Below, one piece after another: positions 7,637 through 14,859 of a DNA stretch of 21,308 nt (position 1 is its first letter; each line of letters starts with the position of its first letter). The position numbers and the translations under genes were made by a program. The notes beneath the pieces were generated by a model. The model searched no databases, was not told the DNA's origin, and saw nothing but the letters and a program-made list of their open reading frames with translations. Source of the DNA: a virus; the IMG/VR virus record IMGVR_UViG_3300013285_000777, positions 1 through 21,308 of that record. One strand, written 5' to 3'.

Positions 7637-7822
7637 ATGCTTAACACAATCAACGACTTCATTCTGCGGGTTGAAACTTTGGCTGACATTGCTGATGCTT
7701 TCAAGGTTTTTGAAACTGAATGCTCAAATTACCTCCGTGGTTCAATTTATCTGTTCGCTGATGAAGGCGAACCCGAACCATTTCGTGCTGCCATGCACAA
7801 TCTGGGCTTTGATTCTTACTAA
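7637..7822 (+). CDS. Small phage protein, 61 aa
   Basis: 61 aa starting MLNTINDFILRVETLADIAD. It appears all-helical and acidic, ending AAMHNLGFDSY. The start follows AAGGAG (7625-7630) by 6 nt; the in-frame GTG at 7616 lies in the shared cassette leader and is rejected. Driven by P6 and probably cotranscribed with the 46-aa gene that starts 12 nt after its stop. Function unknown. Confidence 0.76.
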   Translation: MLNTINDFILRVETLADIADAFKVFETECSNYLRGSIYLFADEGEPEPFRAAMHNLGFDSY

Positions 7823-7834
7823 AAGGACCGACAA

Positions 7835-7975
7835 ATGACCAAGCAAAACCAAACCATTTCCTCCACTGGCGGCAAGATTGTCAAGACTGCCACTGGCCTG
7901 ATTCATTACGCGGGCAAGGCGTACAGCGGCAAAGCTGTTGCTGTTGAAGCTAAGCAGAAACCCTCCAAGCAGTAA
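7835..7975 (+). CDS. Very small basic protein, 46 aa
   Basis: 46 codons, starting MTKQNQTISSTGGKIVKTAT and ending AVEAKQKPSKQ. It is basic (many Lys), Gly/Ala/Ser-rich and has no membrane segment. AAAAGGA (7821-7827) lies about 7 nt upstream and overlaps the preceding stop codon. Codons are GC-rich at third positions (ACC, GGC, AAG, GTC), more like a highly expressed gene than the AT-rich genes elsewhere in the window. It has a good Shine-Dalgarno and fits exactly between its neighbours, but it is short enough that chance cannot be excluded. Function unknown. Confidence 0.68.
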   Translation: MTKQNQTISSTGGKIVKTATGLIHYAGKAYSGKAVAVEAKQKPSKQ

Positions 7976-7984
7976 GGTCTTTGC

Positions 7985-8013
7985 TTGACAGCACCACTAC
8001 TAGGTGCTATAAT
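7985..8013 (+). promoter_or_regulatory. Sigma70-like promoter P7 with spacer palindrome
   Basis: TTGACA (7985-7990), 17-bp spacer, TATAAT (8008-8013) with TGC before it (extended -10). The spacer is exactly the inverted repeat GCACC-N7-GGTGC (7991-8007), sharing the CACC/GGTG half-sites of P3. It drives the AAA+ ATPase gene. Confidence 0.9.
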
Positions 8014-8046
8014 ATCTTCTTACACACTGACACATTGGAACAAATT

Positions 8047-9093
8047 ATGTCTAGCAACGCTTTCATTCGTATCAAGACTGGCGCATATCGTGGCATCAAC
8101 GCTGCTGGCATGGTCTTCGCCCTGGTTGAACAATATCGTAAAACGGCAAAGGGTGGTCATGTCACTGTCAAGAATGGTGGCAACTTCCCTGGTTATACTG
8201 ATGAGGTCCGTATCAAAGTGACAGGTCCTTCTGCTTATGAATTTGCTAGCGAAAGTGATTTGACTGTGCCGAATACTTCTACTGCTGCTGCTGAATATAT
8301 GGAAGTTCCATCTACGCAAAATGATGAAGAGCGTATGGTTGAAATTGCCGAGCGTTTTGCTATTCTGACTGATATGACCAAAGCGGCAATCTCTGGTGAG
8401 ATTCGTGCGATGATTGTTTCGGGTCCCCCAGGCGTTGGCAAAAGCTACATCATTGAAGATGAAGTTGGCAAGGCTACATTGTTTGACCAATTGGCAGGAA
8501 AGCGTCTTCGTGCTGAAGTTGTCAAGGGCAGTGCTACTGCTCTCGGACTGTACATGACACTGTATAAGTATTCGGATGCCAATAGTGTCTTGGTATTTGA
8601 TGACTGTGATTCTATTCTGACTGATGATGTTAGCCTTAATCTGTTGAAGGGCGCACTTGACTCTGGCAAGAAGCGGAAGATTTCTTGGTTGTCTGACAGT
8701 CATGCTCTTCGCCGTGATGGTGTCCCTGATAGCTTTGATTTCAAGGGCTCAGTTATCTTCATCACGAATCTGAAATTTTCGGGAATGAAGAGCCAGAAGC
8801 TTAAGGATCACTTGGATGCTCTGCAATCTCGTTGTCACTATCTGGACTTGACTCTGGATACCATGCGTGACAAAATCTTGCGTATCAAGCAAATTGCCCG
8901 TGATGGTGAATTGTTTGCTGACTATGAATTTGAAGAAGGCGCGCAAGAAGAGCTTATCGCATTCATGGATGCCAACAAGTACAAGTTGCGTGAAATGAGC
9001 CTGCGTATGGCAACTAAGTTGGCCGATCTGCGCAAGAGCTTCCCGAATCGTTGGGAAGCAATGGCTCGCGCCACTTGCATGAAAGAAGTTTAA
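8047..9093 (+). CDS. AAA+ ATPase
   Basis: 348 aa. The N-terminal 100 residues are unfamiliar; the core is an AAA+ module. It has Walker A GPPGVGKS (126-133), Walker B VLVFDDCD (181-188), sensor 1 VIFITN (236-241), a likely Arg finger in SRCHYLDL (R262), and a C-terminal lid with LREMSLRMATK (314-324) that may supply sensor 2. ATPases of this size are frequent in phage early regions, where they may remodel DNA or protein complexes; the target here is unknown. ATG 8047 is chosen because GGAA lies 6 nt upstream and P7 ends at 8013; an in-frame TTG at 7981 falls before the promoter. It is the last and largest gene of the early region, with GC-richer codons than later genes. Confidence 0.88.
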   Translation: MSSNAFIRIKTGAYRGINAAGMVFALVEQYRKTAKGGHVTVKNGGNFPGYTDEVRIKVTGPSAYEFASESDLTVPNTSTAAAEYMEVPSTQNDEERMVEIAERFAILTDMTKAAISGEIRAMIVSGPPGVGKSYIIEDEVGKATLFDQLAGKRLRAEVVKGSATALGLYMTLYKYSDANSVLVFDDCDSILTDDVSLNLLKGALDSGKKRKISWLSDSHALRRDGVPDSFDFKGSVIFITNLKFSGMKSQKLKDHLDALQSRCHYLDLTLDTMRDKILRIKQIARDGELFADYEFEEGAQEELIAFMDANKYKLREMSLRMATKLADLRKSFPNRWEAMARATCMKEV

Positions 9094-9137
9094 TTTCAGG
9101 GGCATTGTCAATAAGACCCTATCTAATAAGATCAATT

Positions 9138-9461
9138 ATGACTATAGGATACCATACCATTTTAAGATTGAATCGTGCAGAAGCTAATGCAAAGTCATTA
9201 GGATTTAAGTTTGGCCCTACTAGAATTGGATCGTCAGATGCATTATCACTTTATCCAAATGATGAGGCGTTGCCAAATTATACCAGGGATGCTGAATTGT
9301 TCACTGGTGATCTTACTCAGGTTGAATCCTTTCTTGCTGGAGTCCTTTGGTCAAGACAATATCTGAGTATGTTGGGTCTTGTTAGTATTTCAAAAATTGA
9401 TCGTAAAGAACAGAATGTACGCCACCGAAAATTGCTGGCACTTTTAAACAAGGTTGAGTGA
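9138..9461 (+). CDS. Conserved-looking phage protein, 107 aa
   Basis: 107 aa starting MTIGYHTILRLNRAEANAKS. The pattern LNRAEAxxKxLGF...DALPxYxRDAELFTG...W(S/A)RxYxxML resembles a hypothetical family of phages infecting Gram-negative bacteria (recalled, not searched). No catalytic motif is evident. ATG 9138 is used because earlier in-frame start codons lie inside the ATPase gene; the Shine-Dalgarno is poor. The stop overlaps the next ATG (TGATG). It starts a five-gene run that ends at the terminator near 11224. No convincing promoter is seen in the 44-base gap, so readthrough from P7 is likely. Confidence 0.75.
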   Translation: MTIGYHTILRLNRAEANAKSLGFKFGPTRIGSSDALSLYPNDEALPNYTRDAELFTGDLTQVESFLAGVLWSRQYLSMLGLVSISKIDRKEQNVRHRKLLALLNKVE

Positions 9462-9919
9462 TGACTAAAGAAGTCTTTTACCGAAAAGTTGGTCGCAATT
9501 ATATTGCTATCAGTGAGTACGATAGCGATTACAGTCACAGTTTTCGTGAAGGAGCACACTTGGTAGTTTGTATGCCTAAGGGTCAAAGTCGGCTGTTCAA
9601 TATTGAACCAGAATTTGCTCCAATGATTGCTGCTGGTGTATTTGCCAGGGAAGCAATTGCAACAGTTATTGTCAAAGCCACCGACATTAGGCCTAGTAAG
9701 ACTCCATTAACTCCTGCTCAACTTAAAGCTTGGAAGGCCTTATCAAAAGCTTTCGGAGAAGAAAACCATCATCTTCAATGGCCTAGTGCATATGAGGCAT
9801 CAGAAGCAGCAGTAAAAGCTTTACAAGATGAGGCAAATGTGTTACTATCTAATCCAGCAGTGCGTAGTTCTTATGAACACTTCATGCTAATGTGTAAACT
9901 TTCAAAGGAAGAAAAATGA
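9461..9919 (+). CDS. Conserved-looking phage protein, 152 aa
   Basis: 152 aa. The N-terminal half is beta-rich (VFYRKVGRNYIAISEYDSDY and HLVVCMPKGQSRLFN), followed by a central helix APMIAAGVFAREAIATVIVKA, then PLTPAQLKAWKAL and a helical C-terminus. I recall similar phage proteins with FAPMIAAG and TPxQxxAWxAL motifs but no function. ATG 9461 overlaps the upstream stop (TGATG); a GTG three bases earlier is an alternative. The stop overlaps the next ATG (ATGA), so it is translationally coupled on both sides. Confidence 0.78.
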   Translation: MTKEVFYRKVGRNYIAISEYDSDYSHSFREGAHLVVCMPKGQSRLFNIEPEFAPMIAAGVFAREAIATVIVKATDIRPSKTPLTPAQLKAWKALSKAFGEENHHLQWPSAYEASEAAVKALQDEANVLLSNPAVRSSYEHFMLMCKLSKEEK

Positions 9920-10464
9920 TCACTCTCAAAGACTTTTGCGAAACAGTTAATTATCGTATCACCGAAGGATCAGCTTTCGGATGGAATTGCTATGGTAGCA
10001 ATGCATATACACTTGACTCATGGGATGGCAATCAAGAAGGACACAATATTAGTGTGGTTTTTGATACCGTCACACAAACCGTATACGAAATGTCAGCATA
10101 TGATTACACCCGCAATCGTGCATATCGGTGGATCAATCCAGACTTTATTGAGTGTTATCGTACTGAAGCAAAGCAACGAAATATTTCGTTCACTGATTTC
10201 GGATCTACTTCATCAACTGAAGAGGCCTGGGAAGGGGTCAATTATACCACACTTGAGGTCTCTGATGATTTTCTAGAGAAAGCATCAGCCATCGTTAATG
10301 GAGAAGACTACAGTACCAATATTAGTGTACCGATTGAACTCCCAGATGATGAACTTTTTATGTTGATGAAGATCGCACATGAGCGAGACATTACATTTAA
10401 CCAACTAGTTGAACAAGCACTAGTTGTAGCAATTGAAAGATATGAACGAGATGATTCTTTTTAA
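9916..10464 (+). CDS. Phage protein with RHH-like C-terminal segment
   Basis: 182 aa in two parts. Residues 1-125 look like a beta-rich domain with many aromatic residues (FGWNCYGSNAYTLDSWDG, SVVFDTVTQTVYEMSAYDY). Residues about 135-178 (ISVPIELPDDELFMLMKIA, then HERDITFNQLVEQALVVAIE) fit a beta strand followed by two helices, as in ribbon-helix-helix DNA-binding or dimerisation modules. Phage proteins often append such a tail to unrelated N-terminal domains. It starts with an ATGA overlap and ends 14 bases inside the next gene. The DNA-binding idea is inference from the C-terminal pattern only. Confidence 0.75.
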   Translation: MITLKDFCETVNYRITEGSAFGWNCYGSNAYTLDSWDGNQEGHNISVVFDTVTQTVYEMSAYDYTRNRAYRWINPDFIECYRTEAKQRNISFTDFGSTSSTEEAWEGVNYTTLEVSDDFLEKASAIVNGEDYSTNISVPIELPDDELFMLMKIAHERDITFNQLVEQALVVAIERYERDDSF

Positions 10465-10732
10465 GTTTGAAATTAAAAACCCTTTTATAAAGTACAATAA
10501 TTTTAAAAAAATCTTTGCTTTCTCTGGCAATCTTATCAAGAACAAGGCCTGGGAAGTAGAAGCATATCGTTTTGGAAGTCTTTTCTTTAAAGTAGCAATT
10601 GAACTAGAATGGACAGGGTCCGATCACGCCGGACCAAAGATTGAAGTTGCATTGTTTGGGTATATACTTTCTGCTCAAATATATGACACTCGTCATTGGG
10701 ATTACACTCATAATTGTTGGAAAATATACTAG
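10451..10732 (+). CDS. Conserved-looking phage protein, 93 aa
   Basis: 93 aa starting MILFKFEIKNPF, with NKAWEVEAYRFG in the middle and DTRHWDYTHNCWKIY at the end. The KxKAWE...DHAG...FGYxxxxxxYDTRHWDYxxNxW layout matches a hypothetical family known to me from phages, possibly a small beta-sandwich structure. ATG 10451 gives the usual MI(L)F start and overlaps the previous gene by 14 bases; ATG 10442 would add three residues. No catalytic motif is seen. Function unknown. Confidence 0.75.
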   Translation: MILFKFEIKNPFIKYNNFKKIFAFSGNLIKNKAWEVEAYRFGSLFFKVAIELEWTGSDHAGPKIEVALFGYILSAQIYDTRHWDYTHNCWKIY

Positions 10733-10741
10733 GAGATATGA

Positions 10742-11206
10742 ATGGCTAAAGTAGGACTATCTTTTTCACGTTGTGTCCTGGACATTGTTGAAGGACGCGT
10801 ACACATTGATGATGTCCTTGTCGTTATCGGTCGGACTGATTTTGATCCGCATGATGATATACACTGGACTACAATTTGGCTGGGATATGGTGGCGGTGGA
10901 TACGAAGTTGACACTTCAAATGCTGGGCTACGTATGGCATTTAGTGGTTATAATCCTGAATGGGCTGGATATACAGATAAGGATGAAGCTAAGTTCCGAA
11001 CTGTTGCAATGCAATTGTGGGACGACGGCAAGTTCCATCAACCTCGCAAGTTTGGGGCATGGCCTGAAAGACGGCATGAATTTTGGCTAGAGACTTGCTT
11101 GCCGGATAGTGAGCTAGAACGAAATCCTTCTGCTAAGAAAGCATGGGAACAATTTCAGATCATTTCTGGTCTAGCTGGTATTCATCTTGATAAGACATAT
11201 AAGTAA
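10742..11206 (+). CDS. Conserved-looking phage protein, 154 aa
   Basis: 154 aa starting MAKVGLSFSRCVLDIVEGRV. Features are VLVVIGRTDFDP (25-36), an insert with Gly-rich WLGYGGGGYEVD, a central AMQLWDDGKFHQPRKFGAW and the C-terminal RRHEFWLETCLP. It resembles a widespread hypothetical family of phages of Proteobacteria (recalled). ATG 10742 follows a clear AGGAG (10731-10735) by 6 nt; the nearby ATG at 10738 meets a stop after three codons. It is the last gene of the operon and is followed by a strong terminator. Function unknown. Confidence 0.82.
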   Translation: MAKVGLSFSRCVLDIVEGRVHIDDVLVVIGRTDFDPHDDIHWTTIWLGYGGGGYEVDTSNAGLRMAFSGYNPEWAGYTDKDEAKFRTVAMQLWDDGKFHQPRKFGAWPERRHEFWLETCLPDSELERNPSAKKAWEQFQIISGLAGIHLDKTYK

Positions 11207-11223
11207 ACTATGTAACTGATCAC

Positions 11224-11253
11224 AAATACTCGGCTCAGTCCGAGTATTTTTTT
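11224..11253 (+). terminator. Intrinsic terminator
   Basis: A 10-bp stem, AAATACTCGG (11224-11233) with CCGAGTATTT (11240-11249), has the 6-nt loop CTCAGT and runs into seven T (11247-11253). It follows the 154-aa gene by 17 bases and separates the early/unknown gene block from the replication block. Confidence 0.93.
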
Positions 11254-11267
11254 GGGTATAACCAAAC

Positions 11268-12389
11268 ATGAAACTAAAAGCATTAGCATTTGTTGAAGAC
11301 TACTTGGAGTTCATGTCTGGGAAAGTATACCTATCCAGCACTCCACTTGTCAGGTTGGCAAGGTATGATACCAATATATTAAATAGTCTAGCTAACCAAA
11401 CAATTCAAGGTACAGCATTGACTGACCGTCAGGCTGAATTGGCAATAACGATGCTATCAAAATACCATCGCCAATTACTTAAACTTGGTATTGATACTTC
11501 TCATCATATCACCAATCCGACATATAGATTACCTTTAAGGGTGGTTAATAGAAATAAAACAGTTGAACTTATAAACAATCGTATCATTGTAAAATTTCCT
11601 TTTTCTCCATCGGTTGTTGACGAAATTTCTACCTATTCAAAAAATAGTCCTGGTACAGTGGAGTTCAACAAAACATCCAGGCAGTGGGAAATAGCAATAA
11701 CAGAACCCAATATACAATGGGTAGAAGATTTTGCCAATGAACGCTCATTTGAAATGAGTGATGATTTCAATTCCTTGATGGAAGAAATTACTAAATGTAA
11801 CGATACAGATTATGCAATTAGGTTACAAAATAGAAATGGTTCATTAAGTATAGACAATGCTCCTAATAGTTTAGTTGAATATATCAACACATCATTGGGT
11901 GGATTTGAACTTGATAACCTATTAACACTAGTAGACCATGCTGCAGTGCTTGGCTATTCTGCAGAGAAATCACTAATCAATAACGTATCTAGTAATGTTA
12001 AAATTGTTGATGACTTACTCACTAGACGAGAAATTAATATTGTTACGGTTACAGGAGATGAACTACTAGATGTTTTTAAGTATGCCGAATTAGTAAATAG
12101 ATGGCCGGTGTATGTATTTGATGCTATCCCGGGATCAGGAACATTAGAAAAATTAAATAAAATATTTTCACCAAATACAATTAAGATTGTATCAAGCTAT
12201 GAAAACTTTAATCCGGTACTACCTGATATCAAGTGTGTGTATCTTACTCAATGGAATTTGAAATGGGAAATTAAAATTCCCTTATTGATAGCTACCAGCA
12301 CAATGATGTGGGGTGCTAAGAAACGGCACATAGTTCAATGCGCTACCAAGGTTGTATATTATTCAAAAATAGTGTATAATCAAGACTAA
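11268..12389 (+). CDS. Unknown protein with possible HARP-like domain, next to UvsW
   Basis: 373 aa. An early segment LTDRQAELAITMLSKYHRQL (51-70) resembles the T-x-RQ...KY-x-RQL linker found before helicase-like modules. It is followed by RIIVKFPFSPSVVDEI (105-120) and VEFNKTSRQWEIAITE (131-146). The last two pieces, a strand then W after a short basic stretch, recall the HARP/substrate-recognition domain of SMARCAL1-type annealing helicases. No Walker A or DExH motif is seen, so it is not an ATPase itself. It lies 16 bases upstream of the UvsW gene and is therefore a candidate partner or DNA-binding cofactor. No clear Shine-Dalgarno is visible. The HARP assignment is tentative. Confidence 0.72.
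   Translation: MKLKALAFVEDYLEFMSGKVYLSSTPLVRLARYDTNILNSLANQTIQGTALTDRQAELAITMLSKYHRQLLKLGIDTSHHITNPTYRLPLRVVNRNKTVELINNRIIVKFPFSPSVVDEISTYSKNSPGTVEFNKTSRQWEIAITEPNIQWVEDFANERSFEMSDDFNSLMEEITKCNDTDYAIRLQNRNGSLSIDNAPNSLVEYINTSLGGFELDNLLTLVDHAAVLGYSAEKSLINNVSSNVKIVDDLLTRREINIVTVTGDELLDVFKYAELVNRWPVYVFDAIPGSGTLEKLNKIFSPNTIKIVSSYENFNPVLPDIKCVYLTQWNLKWEIKIPLLIATSTMMWGAKKRHIVQCATKVVYYSKIVYNQD
12352..12380 (+). promoter_or_regulatory. Possible promoter before uvsW
   Basis: A perfect TATAAT (12375-12380) has TTGTAT (12352-12357) 17 bp upstream, inside the end of the preceding gene and 25 bases before the uvsW start. Only three of six -35 bases match TTGACA, so it is weak and could be chance in AT-rich DNA. 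Confidence 0.33.
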
Positions 12390-12405
12390 CAGAAATTTAA
12401 ACAAT

Positions 12406-13869
12406 ATGCCAACTTGTGTTTTAGAAATTGCAGATGAAACTAATGTAAAGATCAAGGGTCTTGATTTAGATACCCGGAAGAAATTAGTTGCTAAGTTTAA
12501 ATTTGATGTACCTGGCGCCCGATATCTTCCCGCAGTTAGACTAGGCCGTTGGGATGGAAAAGTTTCCTTTGTTCAACTAAGCGGATCAACTTATATCAAC
12601 CTATTGCCTCAGATTCTACCGATGCTTGAATCTGCAGGATATGATATTGAAGTTGAAGATACCAGAGACTATGTTACTCAATTTGCGTTTGATTCAATCA
12701 CTGCGGATTCTTTTTCTCATATAAATTGGCCTGCAAAACATGTAGCAGAAGGTCAGCCAATTGTATTACGAGATTATCAAGTAGCAGCAGTTAATCAATT
12801 TTTGTCTACTCCACAATGTATCAATGTACTAGCAACTGGATCAGGTAAAACTTTAATTACGGCTGCAATGAGTTATAGTGTGCAGAAACATGGTAGGTCA
12901 ATTGTTATTGTACCAAACAAAACATTAGTAGTACAAACTGAATCTGATTATCGTAATCTTGGATTAGATGTAGGTGTATACTTTGGTGATAGAAAAGAGA
13001 TTGGCCGAACTCATACCATTTGTACTTGGCAAAGTTTAAATGTAATTTTAAAGAATACTAAGAGTGGTGAAGGTGATACAATAAGCATTGGTGAATTTAT
13101 TGAGGATGTAGTGTGTGTTATTGTTGATGAAGCCCATTCATGTAAAGCCTCAGCATTACAAACTTTATTGACTGGTGCTATGGCAAAGATACCATTACGA
13201 TGGGGTCTTACTGGGACTATTCCTAAAGAACAACATGCTGCATTAACATTAACCTGTACATTAGGACCAGTTGTTGGATATTTAGGTGCAAGTCAATTAC
13301 AAGACATTGGTGTATTAGCGAATTGCAAAATTAACATTTGTCAATTAGTAGATCATCTTGAATTTAGAGATTACCCAAGTGAGCTTAAATACCTATTAAC
13401 GAATGAAGACCGATTAAAGCATATTGCCAGTATGATTAACCAGATCAAAGATACTGGTAATACATTGGTGTTAATGGATCGGGTTGAGCCTGGTAAGATA
13501 TTAGCTGAACTTATTACTGATAGTGTGTTCATCAGTGGTGCTACAAAATTAACCGACCGTCGATCTGAATTTGATGAAATTGCAGACAATGATAATAGGG
13601 TATTAATTGCCACATATGGTATTGCAGCAGTAGGTATTAACATTGTGCGTATTCACAATCTTATACTTATTGAACCTGGAAAGAGTTTTGTACGAGTTAT
13701 ACAAAGTATTGGACGAGGGTTACGAGTGGGACATGACAAAGATCATGTAGAGATTTATGATATTACCAGTACCTGTAAGTTTGCTAAACGGCATCTTACC
13801 AAGCGTAAAGAGTTTTACAAAGAAGCAAATTATGAATTTAATGTTCAGAAAATAAATTACATAAAATAA
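12406..13869 (+). CDS. uvsW: UvsW-like SF2 DNA/RNA helicase
   Basis: 487 aa, near the length of T4 UvsW (about 500). Residues 1-85 form the UvsW-type N-terminal domain, including LPAVRLGRWDGKVSF (41-55). The SF2 motifs are RDYQ (122-125), Walker A ATGSGKT (143-149), IVIVPNKTLVVQ (166-177), DEAH (241-244), GLTGT (267-271) and motif VI QSIGRGLR (433-440). UvsW in T4 unwinds R-loops, reverses stalled forks and helps switch from origin-dependent to recombination-dependent replication. It sits 16 bases after the HARP-like gene and 13 bases before the next gene. No Shine-Dalgarno is visible before ATG 12406; a TATAAT at 12375 may be its own promoter. All motifs are intact, so it is probably active. 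Confidence 0.95.
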   Translation: MPTCVLEIADETNVKIKGLDLDTRKKLVAKFKFDVPGARYLPAVRLGRWDGKVSFVQLSGSTYINLLPQILPMLESAGYDIEVEDTRDYVTQFAFDSITADSFSHINWPAKHVAEGQPIVLRDYQVAAVNQFLSTPQCINVLATGSGKTLITAAMSYSVQKHGRSIVIVPNKTLVVQTESDYRNLGLDVGVYFGDRKEIGRTHTICTWQSLNVILKNTKSGEGDTISIGEFIEDVVCVIVDEAHSCKASALQTLLTGAMAKIPLRWGLTGTIPKEQHAALTLTCTLGPVVGYLGASQLQDIGVLANCKINICQLVDHLEFRDYPSELKYLLTNEDRLKHIASMINQIKDTGNTLVLMDRVEPGKILAELITDSVFISGATKLTDRRSEFDEIADNDNRVLIATYGIAAVGINIVRIHNLILIEPGKSFVRVIQSIGRGLRVGHDKDHVEIYDITSTCKFAKRHLTKRKEFYKEANYEFNVQKINYIK

Positions 13870-13882
13870 CAAAAGGAAAATT

Positions 13883-14389
13883 GTGCGGATATTAAATTTA
13901 GAAACAAACAAAGCGTATGACATGACAGATATACCAGACGAAATTGATGATATTCGTTTTTGTGTATTAGATAACTCAGACCCAAAAAATCCAGATTATT
14001 TTTATATCCCTCTTATTTTCTTGGAAAGTTTTAACAGTCCTGCATTAGTATTAAAGATTGGCAATTGGACATTGAAGATGCCGGTTGATTGGCAAATTTT
14101 AATTGGTGAACCTGATGCTGGCGATTTAGAAGTAGTTCCTCTGACTAGTATTAATGATAGAGGATTTAGTGCATTTTGTTTTAATCCTATTAGTAGTTTC
14201 AGACCTGAATTTGCCTTATTGGAGATAGTTGATATATATCAAGATGTAAAGTGGTATTTTCCAAAATTAAAGCCTGGACAAATGCTTGCAGTTCCTGTAG
14301 AATCTGGAACAGACAAACCATTATGTGTATTTTTTGTAAAGGAAATAAGCCGAGTAAGTGAAGTAGTGGACTTCAGTAAAGCCTGGTAA
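13883..14389 (+). CDS. Unknown phage protein, 168 aa (GTG start)
   Basis: 168 aa, starting MRILNLETNKAYDMTDIPDE, acidic and apparently beta-rich. It contains YIPLIFLESFNSPALVLKIG (41-60), WTLKMPVDWQILIG (62-75) and FNPISSFRPEF. The middle looks like a small beta-barrel domain; a role in binding a partner is possible but not shown. The start is GTG 13883 with AAAGGA five bases upstream; no ATG fits before residue 14. It is in the replication block between uvsW and three conserved-looking phage genes, so a replication or transcription accessory role is plausible by context only. Confidence 0.78.
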   Translation: MRILNLETNKAYDMTDIPDEIDDIRFCVLDNSDPKNPDYFYIPLIFLESFNSPALVLKIGNWTLKMPVDWQILIGEPDAGDLEVVPLTSINDRGFSAFCFNPISSFRPEFALLEIVDIYQDVKWYFPKLKPGQMLAVPVESGTDKPLCVFFVKEISRVSEVVDFSKAW

Positions 14390-14394
14390 AATAT

Positions 14395-14859
14395 ATGAGC
14401 GATAAGTTAACGATACGAAGTGAAATGCGAGCCTTTGATATGAAAGACCGTGGATTTTATGATGATCTCACTGATGAAGAACGTAAAAAGTTTAGTACTT
14501 TTCTTATGCTCAAATATGGTGGAAATGTAAATGGTAGTTATGACATGCAAGCATGGTATTTGCGGGCTCATAATGAACGTGTCAATATGAACTTTTTTGA
14601 TTTAGGTAAACATCCAAAATTACAATGGTTGGCTTGCACTACAGTAAGTCCAGAATTAGGGCCACAGAATCATTATTGGCTTAGTTCAGTAAAGAAGCAA
14701 CCAGGAATTAATAAAATCCATAAATTTTTATCTAAGGTATATCCTACTATGAAAAAAGCTGATGTTGAATTGATGGCTCAGTTGAATACATTAGCAGACC
14801 TCAAAGAACTAGCACGGGATCTTGGATATGATGATAAACAAATAAAAGCGGAACTATGA
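14395..14859 (+). CDS. Conserved-looking phage protein beside UvsW, 154 aa
   Basis: 154 aa, starting MSDKLTIRSEMRAFDMKDRG. The segments FYDDLTDEERKKFSTFLMLKYGG, broken here as FYDDLT and KKFSTFLMLKYGG, then AWYLRAHNERVNMNFFDLGK, HPKLQWLACTTVSPELG and HYWLSS are those of a family common in T4-like environmental phages. Members are sometimes labelled as clamp-loader small subunit, but I see no motif that proves it and leave it unnamed. The protein is helical with a C-terminal helix pair LADLKELARDLGYDDKQI. No Shine-Dalgarno precedes ATG 14395, which comes 5 bases after the upstream stop. The stop overlaps the next ATG (ATGA). Confidence 0.82.
   Translation: MSDKLTIRSEMRAFDMKDRGFYDDLTDEERKKFSTFLMLKYGGNVNGSYDMQAWYLRAHNERVNMNFFDLGKHPKLQWLACTTVSPELGPQNHYWLSSVKKQPGINKIHKFLSKVYPTMKKADVELMAQLNTLADLKELARDLGYDDKQIKAEL

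Noticed and set aside
5157-7640. Repeated 60-75 bp units spaced along the early region, considered as a CRISPR array
   Set aside because: The spacing is 440-1400 bases and filled with genes, and the units contain promoter boxes and Shine-Dalgarno sites. They are promoter cassettes.
8020-8703. A 227-codon frame on the minus strand inside the AAA+ ATPase gene
   Set aside because: The plus-strand frame has intact Walker A, Walker B and sensor motifs plus a promoter; the antisense product has no recognisable motif or upstream signal.
9105-9132. TTGTCA-N16-TAAGAT as a promoter for the operon at 9138
   Set aside because: Both boxes are weak, and a start site 6-7 bases after the -10 box would leave almost no leader. 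Readthrough from P7 explains expression.
9461-9463. GTG 9458 as the start of the 152-aa gene
   Set aside because: ATG 9461 directly follows, gives the TGATG overlap common in this window and is the stronger initiator; GTG adds only one residue.
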